Program-made: the position numbers and the translations under genes | The notes under the pieces: generated by a model | Seen by the model: the letters and a program-made list of their open reading frames with translations, nothing else | Told to the model about the DNA's origin: nothing | The model's database searches: none | Origin: Flavobacterium zepuense | Lineage (GTDB): Bacteria; Bacteroidota; Bacteroidia; Flavobacteriales; Flavobacteriaceae | Reading direction: 5' to 3' | Length of the DNA: 64,000 nucleotides | Assembly (NCBI RefSeq): GCF_007097145.1 | Contig: NZ_VJVZ01000005.1 | Coordinates: forward strand, 1 to 64,000 | Shown here: piece after piece, positions 60,918 through 64,000 of the stretch | How the letters are laid out: the number at the start of each line of letters is the position of its first letter | Position numbering within the stretch: the first letter of the stretch is position 1

Positions 60918-61829
60918 ATGAAGCGCACGCCGGCAAGAAAGCCAGCTGCCAACCCCATGAGGGCCGTGGCAACTACCACACACAAAAAGGCAGTACGCAA
61001 AAGGCCTAAACCAAAAAAATCTAATAAAACAAGTGCGGGTCAGCTACTTAAGTATTCATTCCTGCTGCTGTTTATTTCCTTTATTATAGCGGCGGGCTAC
61101 CAGTACCGCCATGGCTTTTTGTACTACCTGGGCTTTAAAACCAACAAGCGCATAGAGGCCCTTACCAAAGAAGAAAAGAAAATTGCCAGCCTGCGCCTGT
61201 ACGAAATTGTATCGCGCCATAAAGACAAGGTTTTTGGTATAGATGTTTCCCATTACCAGGGCAAGATAAACTGGGACAGCATAGAGCGCAAAACCGGCGA
61301 TTTTCCGTTAGATTTTGTGTTTGCACGCGCTACGGTGGGGGTGGGGTCTGACTCTGAATTTAACCGCAACTGGCGACATGCCGGCAAAAATGGTTTTATT
61401 AGGGGTGCCTACCATTATTACCGCCCCAACGAAAACTCCCTTAAACAGGCCGAAAACTTTATTAAAACGGTAAAGCTTGGCAAGGGCGATCTGCCCCCGG
61501 TTTTAGACATTGAAAAAATACCCAGTGAGCAAAGCATGGACAGCCTTAAAAGCGGCCTGAAGCGCTGGCTTACTAAAGTAGAAAAGCACTACGGCGTTAA
61601 GCCGATTATTTATAGCGGTGAAAGCTTTTATACCGATTTCTTAAAGAAAGAATTTGAAGACTACACCCTGTGGATTGCCAACTATAGCTTTTTTGAAGAT
61701 GAGATACGCAAAGAGTGGCTGTTTTGGCAGTTTACCGATAAAGGCAGCATTAAAGGCATAGAAGGCCCTGTAGATGTAAATATTTATAATGGCAATGTAA
61801 GCCACCTTAATGAGCTTAGGCTCAAGTAG
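60918..61829 (+). CDS. Glycoside hydrolase family 25 (lysozyme/muramidase)
   Basis: A 303-residue protein: a very basic N-terminus (~45 residues rich in Lys, Arg and Pro), one membrane anchor ('FLLLFISFIIAAGYQY', ~residues 50-67), then a GH25 domain with 'FGIDVSHYQGKINWDSI', 'FVFARATVGVGSDSEFNRNW', 'PPVLDIEKIP' (catalytic Asp-x-Glu) and 'LWIANYSF'. GH25 enzymes cut beta-1,4 bonds in peptidoglycan. With an inner-membrane anchor facing the periplasm it probably remodels the cell's own wall. It sits between pssA and an O-acyltransferase gene. Confidence 0.93.
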   Translation: MKRTPARKPAANPMRAVATTTHKKAVRKRPKPKKSNKTSAGQLLKYSFLLLFISFIIAAGYQYRHGFLYYLGFKTNKRIEALTKEEKKIASLRLYEIVSRHKDKVFGIDVSHYQGKINWDSIERKTGDFPLDFVFARATVGVGSDSEFNRNWRHAGKNGFIRGAYHYYRPNENSLKQAENFIKTVKLGKGDLPPVLDIEKIPSEQSMDSLKSGLKRWLTKVEKHYGVKPIIYSGESFYTDFLKKEFEDYTLWIANYSFFEDEIRKEWLFWQFTDKGSIKGIEGPVDVNIYNGNVSHLNELRLK

Positions 61830-61835
61830 CGTGGT

Positions 61836-63716
61836 ATGAGTAACGTAACAAAACCATCGTTCAGGTATGATATTAATGGCCTTAGGGCCATTGCTATTAT
61901 TGGGGTGCTTTTGTTTCATTATAAAGTGCCTGCCTTTACAGGGGGCTTTGCCGGGGTAGATGTGTTTTTTGTAATTTCAGGCTACCTGATGAGCCGTGTG
62001 GTTATGAGCCAGATTGATAAAGGCACATTTTCTTACTCTGACTACTTTGAGCGCAGGCTGCACCGCATTGTACCTGCGTTACTGTTCTTAGCCGTAACAC
62101 TTACCATAGCATGTTTCTTTTTTTATTTTCCGGTTGATTATACATTGCTATCCCGAAATGCTGCTGCAAGCATAGCGTTTATCTCTAACATTGTATATCG
62201 TAGTAAAGTATCGTCTTACTTTGCCCCGTCGGCCGATGGTAATATGTTTTTGCATACGTGGTCGCTCTCGGTAGAGTGGCAGTTTTACCTTGTTTATCCG
62301 TTGGTGCTTTGGCTGATGCACAGGTTTTTAAGCAAGGGTGTTTTTAAGCCGGTATTTATAGTGCTCACTTTGTTATTGTTTGTTCTGGCCATTGCAATTT
62401 ATAAGTATAGTGCCGGGTATGCTTTTTACCTGTTGCCTGCGCGTGCGTGGGAAATGCTCTTTGGAGGACTTGCCTTTTTTGCTGAAGTCCGCTTTGCATC
62501 CTTCCGGTTTAAAAGAGGTGCTGCACTCGTGGGTTATAGTATGATACTGGCAAGCTTTTATTTGTTTGATGAGGCATTGCCCTGGCCGGGATTTTACACG
62601 CTCCTGCCTGTTATGGGTACGTTTTTAATTATAGTGGCCAACTATAACAACTTTGTAGTGGTACGCCACAGCAGCATGCAATTCATCGGCAAAATATCCT
62701 ACTCATTATACCTTTGGCACTGGCCGGTTTATGTAATTGCCCAATATTACGGTCTGGGAACGGGTTTTCTTGTAGTAGCTGCCTATTGCGCGGTTGCAGT
62801 ACTATTAGGCTACCTGTCCTTTATATATATTGAAAGCATTACTTATAGGCGAAAACGGTTTGTAGTCTTCGCTATGCTTTTAGCAGGCGCAGGGGCATAT
62901 ATGCTGAGTTATTGCAATGCCAATGCGGTGTTGTTCGATAAAAAAACGCATGCTATTGCCGGTTACACTGTGGCCGGGGCTAAATTCTTCAATCAATATA
63001 AAAAAGGTACTTGTTTTGTTGAGGCTATGCCTGCCTACAAAAAAGAGCCCTGCCTTTGTATTGAACCCGGTAAAAAGAACATCCTGCTCATCGGCGACAG
63101 CCACATGGCGCAACTGGCACAGTCGTTAGATGAAGGTTTTGCCGGCACTGATATTCATTTTTTACAGGCCACGGCTACGGCTACATTGCCTACCGTAAAA
63201 AGCTATTATAATAAAAAGAACAATATCAGGCAGTTGATGGATTACGTGTACCATGATTTTATCCCTAAAAATGCCGGTAAGATCGATGGGGTTATCATAA
63301 CAGGTAACTGGGCTGGGCAAAGGCTTGTGGAGCGCGATAGTATTTTAGAGGGACTTAAAGAGTCGCTGGCGTATCTTAAGAAATACAATATCCCCGTGTT
63401 TGTTATCGGGCAGACCGAACGCTATACCGTTCCGTACCCTGTAGTTGCAGCACGGGCGTGGCAGTATGGCACCGCAAACAACGATTTTTACCTTGATGGT
63501 TACACGAATGATATTGATGATTATTTGGCGAGCCATCTTAAGGGAAGTTACATAGAGGTGCTAAACAGGGGTGACTTTCCACCTTTATCTAAAAACAACG
63601 AACCCTATATGAGGGACAAAGATCATGTTACAAAATATGGCGCCGACCTGCTTGTGCAAAAAATTAAGGGTAACCCTATAGCGAAAGAATTTTTTGACAT
63701 AAAGGCTGATAAATAG
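61836..63716 (+). CDS. OafA/OatA-type O-acyltransferase with SGNH domain
   Basis: A 626-residue two-domain enzyme. Residues ~1-350 form the acyltransferase-3 membrane domain ('YDINGLRAIAIIGVLLFHYKVP' with the key His, 'GVDVFFVISGYLMS', 'WSLSVEWQFYLVYPLVL', 'SYSLYLWHWPVYV'). Residues ~400-620 are a periplasmic SGNH transferase domain ('ILLIGDSHMAQLAQSL' with the catalytic Ser; 'RDKDHVTKYGADLLV' with the Asp-x-x-His). This layout is found in OatA, which O-acetylates peptidoglycan muramic acid, and in OafA/OacA, which acetylate O-antigen. Its position right after a muramidase favours peptidoglycan as target, but a lipopolysaccharide role is possible given the large glycan locus nearby. Confidence 0.93.
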   Translation: MSNVTKPSFRYDINGLRAIAIIGVLLFHYKVPAFTGGFAGVDVFFVISGYLMSRVVMSQIDKGTFSYSDYFERRLHRIVPALLFLAVTLTIACFFFYFPVDYTLLSRNAAASIAFISNIVYRSKVSSYFAPSADGNMFLHTWSLSVEWQFYLVYPLVLWLMHRFLSKGVFKPVFIVLTLLLFVLAIAIYKYSAGYAFYLLPARAWEMLFGGLAFFAEVRFASFRFKRGAALVGYSMILASFYLFDEALPWPGFYTLLPVMGTFLIIVANYNNFVVVRHSSMQFIGKISYSLYLWHWPVYVIAQYYGLGTGFLVVAAYCAVAVLLGYLSFIYIESITYRRKRFVVFAMLLAGAGAYMLSYCNANAVLFDKKTHAIAGYTVAGAKFFNQYKKGTCFVEAMPAYKKEPCLCIEPGKKNILLIGDSHMAQLAQSLDEGFAGTDIHFLQATATATLPTVKSYYNKKNNIRQLMDYVYHDFIPKNAGKIDGVIITGNWAGQRLVERDSILEGLKESLAYLKKYNIPVFVIGQTERYTVPYPVVAARAWQYGTANNDFYLDGYTNDIDDYLASHLKGSYIEVLNRGDFPPLSKNNEPYMRDKDHVTKYGADLLVQKIKGNPIAKEFFDIKADK

Positions 63717-63731
63717 TTTGTTTGAAATGCG

Positions 63732-63758
63732 TTGCATTAATTTTCTTTGCTATTTTTG
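63732..63758 (+). promoter_or_regulatory. Promoter with both -33 (TTG) and -7 (TATTTTTG) elements
   Basis: TTG at 63732-63734 and an exact TAnnTTTG box at 63751-63758 are 16 bp apart, 24 bp before the lipoprotein start at 63783. This is the most complete Bacteroidota-type promoter in the window. Confidence 0.55.
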
Positions 63759-63782
63759 GAAGATAACCAACCATTCACAAAC

Positions 63783-64000
63783 ATGAAAAACTTACTTCTT
63801 TACGGCTGTATGGCTATTTTAGCTGTAGGCTGTGCTGCCGGTGCAGGCGGCAAAGCTGCAAAGGTTGCAGATGATTACGGCTACTCTGAAAATAACCCAA
63901 TAAAAGTGGGTGGCGTGGGCGACGGCCCAGCTAATGAGAGGGCTTACCTTAACAGGCTTAAGGGGCCTAATGGAGAACGCATAACCTATACAAGAAATGG
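63783..64000 (+). CDS. Small lipoprotein, N-terminal part (cut by window end)
   Basis: The frame from ATG 63783 stays open to the window edge (72 residues plus a partial codon). It begins 'MKNLLLYGCMAILAVGC', a lipoprotein signal with the lipidated Cys17, followed by Gly/Ala-rich 'AAGAGGKAAKVADDYGYS' and 'NPIKVGGVGDGPANERAYLN', which read as a mature domain start. It is probably an outer-membrane or periplasmic lipoprotein; I do not recognise the family. A good promoter lies just upstream. Confidence 0.7.
   Translation, partial: MKNLLLYGCMAILAVGCAAGAGGKAAKVADDYGYSENNPIKVGGVGDGPANERAYLNRLKGPNGERITYTRN

Noticed and set aside
1..64000. CRISPR arrays, tRNA or rRNA genes, prophage or transposase genes
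   Set aside because: No regularly spaced repeats, cloverleaf-type sequences, rRNA-like blocks or mobile-element proteins were seen.

Overview
The window is typical of a Bacteroidota genome, most likely Flavobacteriaceae (Flavobacterium or a close relative). Evidence: AT-rich DNA, type IX secretion (T9SS) C-terminal sorting domains on three proteins, a PorV/PorQ-type outer-membrane protein, a gingipain-fold C25 peptidase, almost no Shine-Dalgarno sequences, and many exact copies of the Bacteroidota -7 promoter box TAnnTTTG just upstream of genes. No rRNA, tRNA, CRISPR array or transposase gene was seen.

Region 1 (1-17.9 kb) is mostly housekeeping and assorted accessory genes. It holds the end of a T9SS-exported protein, citrate synthase, a secreted C25 peptidase, two tandem guanidine-modifying hydrolases (DDAH-like and CtlX), and an Rrf2 regulator with four cysteines. 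After a 360-bp gap carrying a REP-like repeat and a candidate operator comes the sulfate-activation operon cysH-cysD-cysN. Then follow MarC, an unknown protein, a T9SS-exported intradiol dioxygenase, a small lipoprotein, a pirin-like bicupin, a carboxypeptidase-regulatory-domain protein, a CoA-binding protein, a sodium/solute symporter and recR.

Region 2 (18.1-57.8 kb) is one very large surface-polysaccharide locus, nearly all on the plus strand. It opens with nucleotide-sugar genes: a WbpP-like epimerase and TviB/WbpO-like dehydrogenase, a UDP-glucose dehydrogenase, rfbB, rfbA and manC. The middle holds two flippases, two polymerase/ligase-like membrane proteins, fcl and gmd for GDP-fucose, ten glycosyltransferases, three hexapeptide acetyltransferases and two tandem acyltransferase-3 paralogues. 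UDP-glucuronate decarboxylase, a VanZ protein and WcaI follow. The end holds a WcaJ-type and a PglC-type priming transferase, PglE- and PglF-like amino-sugar enzymes, the outer-membrane export lipoprotein (OPX/Wza), the tyrosine kinase Wzc with a (Gly-Tyr)9 tail, and the convergent PHP-type phosphatase CpsB. Predicted precursors are GDP-mannose, GDP-fucose, UDP-glucuronate, UDP-xylose, a UDP-HexNAc uronate, dTDP-4-keto-6-deoxyglucose and a UDP-4-amino-4,6-dideoxy sugar. Duplicated flippase, polymerase and priming functions suggest either two glycans built from one locus or a composite locus.

Region 3 (57.8-64 kb) is envelope biology: a DUF4105/Lnb-type protein and a PorV-like protein in one minus-strand operon, then phosphatidylserine synthase, a GH25 muramidase and an OafA/OatA-type acyltransferase with an SGNH domain, and finally the start of a small lipoprotein cut by the window edge.

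I found no clearly unprecedented system. The most interesting leads are the nested palindrome before the priming transferase, the palindrome over the cys promoter, the Wzc (GY)9 tail, the doubled polymerisation machinery, and the tandem acyltransferases.
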